The notes below the pieces were generated by a model that worked only from the letters and a program-made list of their open reading frames with translations, had not been told where the DNA came from and made no database searches. Positions 63,465 to 64,000 of a DNA stretch of 64,000 nucleotides are shown here, piece by piece. The translations under genes were made by a program, and so were the position numbers. Within the stretch, counting starts at the first letter, position 1; every line of letters begins with the position of its first letter. This DNA is from Anoplolepis gracilipes. Its lineage: Eukaryota; Arthropoda; Insecta; Hymenoptera; Formicidae. The DNA is taken from NCBI RefSeq assembly GCF_047496725.1, contig NC_132977.1:9771501-9835500 (forward strand). The letters run 5' to 3'.

Positions 63465-64000
63465 TCACAAATCCAAGTTCCACGAGTGTTGATACTGAAA
63501 TAAAAATAAATCATTTGAGAAATTTGTACAAATTCAAGAAAAACATTACAGAATATCAAACTTCTATAACGATTATATACAACGATATATATATATATAT
63601 ATATATATATAAATTTCATTAACATGATTGATAAAGATATAACTTGCATTTATGAAAACAATATAAATAAATACACACACACATACATACACTTTTTGAA
63701 ATAATATATTAATTACAAGAGTCCATTTAAACTTTAGATACAATTAAATGAATTATATGTGAAACATTGAGTTAGTATGTTCGCGCCGTGTATTTAGTAT
63801 ATATATATCTATAATTTAAATATAAATTTTGGTATTTTTATTATAAATATCCATTAAATAAATGACACTGCGCGTAATATGATTGTGAATGATACTGACC
63901 TCTGTTAGTTCCACACTATACTTACTGAGTCTTGATTCTTTGCTTTTAATTTTCTCTCAATTAAATTCTCTAGTGCCTCGCTTCGCACGCTCAAAGTCTC
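63465..64000 (-). CDS. 3' end of an unidentified minus-strand gene (partial)
   Basis: Reading the minus strand from the window edge, 64,000-63,926 is open in one frame only, encoding about 25 charged, helix-like residues (ETLSVRSEALENLIERKLKA and on), and ends at a consensus donor (GACTCA/GTAAGT). A strong acceptor (TTTATTTTTATTTCAG) at 63,495 follows. In the matching phase the last exon adds about nine residues and stops at 63,465; another phase would stay open to 63,395. The intron holds an (AT)n run near 63,581-63,611. The product is unknown because the rest lies outside the window. Confidence 0.45.
63581..63611. repeat. (AT)n microsatellite
   Basis: About 15 TA units in the inferred intron of the partial minus-strand gene. 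Confidence 0.9.

Noticed and set aside
1..64000. tRNA, rRNA, CRISPR arrays, prokaryotic operons, endogenous viral genes
   Set aside because: I looked for T-loop-like motifs, regularly spaced direct repeats and polymerase or capsid-like frames and saw none. The long exon-intron genes are plainly eukaryotic.

Overview
This window is eukaryotic, almost certainly insect. The base composition is AT-rich with CpG-rich islands, many di- and tetranucleotide microsatellites and short GT-AG introns. The gene set is insect-like: an axotactin-type neurexin relative, Tudor and Armitage. Hymenoptera (ant or bee type) is my best guess from composition and gene structure, but nothing in the sequence proves it. 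I rebuilt gene models by hand by joining open segments at splice sites whose phases agree; all four large models close exactly in frame (2037, 288, 2746 and 1261 residues).

Layout. Bases 1-19,070 contain no convincing coding exon. They hold microsatellites, several CpG-rich islands (about 1.25-1.75, 2.2-2.6, 10.8-11.4, 12.9-13.4, 15.0-15.55 and 17.6-18.0 kb), two possible 5' noncoding exons (ending near 11,384 and 15,436) and a 465-bp mariner-like MITE (18,355-18,819). From 19,083 to 30,615 (alternative end 34,428) lies a 25-exon axotactin/neurexin-superfamily gene: signal peptide, Kunitz domain, six LamG domains, four EGF-like modules, a fibrinogen-like module, one transmembrane helix and a long acidic tail with alternative C-terminal exons. 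A small minus-strand ORF (35,361-35,638) and RNF146 (36,609-38,809, RING plus WWE) share a divergent promoter. RNF146 carries a duplicated WWE exon that ends in its own stop codon, and its 3' end and downstream flank are partly duplicated again at 40.9-42.7 kb, where two foldback elements have inserted.

From 43.9 to 62.9 kb are two germline piRNA-pathway genes in the same orientation: tudor (11 coding exons, ten Tudor domains) and armitage/MOV10L1 (SF1 RNA helicase). Between them are a minus-strand orphan ORF (about 150 aa) and a 93-aa coiled-coil ORF whose stop codon lies 2 nt before the armitage start codon, suggesting a dicistronic transcript. The right edge holds the 3' end of another minus-strand gene.

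How the genes may work together. Tudor binds symmetrically dimethylated arginines of PIWI proteins and organises germ granules. Armitage feeds piRNA precursors to processing at mitochondria. Their close linkage, with the coiled-coil ORF fused to the armitage leader, is the most interesting feature here. RNF146 is a poly(ADP-ribose)-dependent ubiquitin ligase, and the axotactin-like protein is expected at neuron-glia surfaces; neither has an evident functional link to the piRNA genes.
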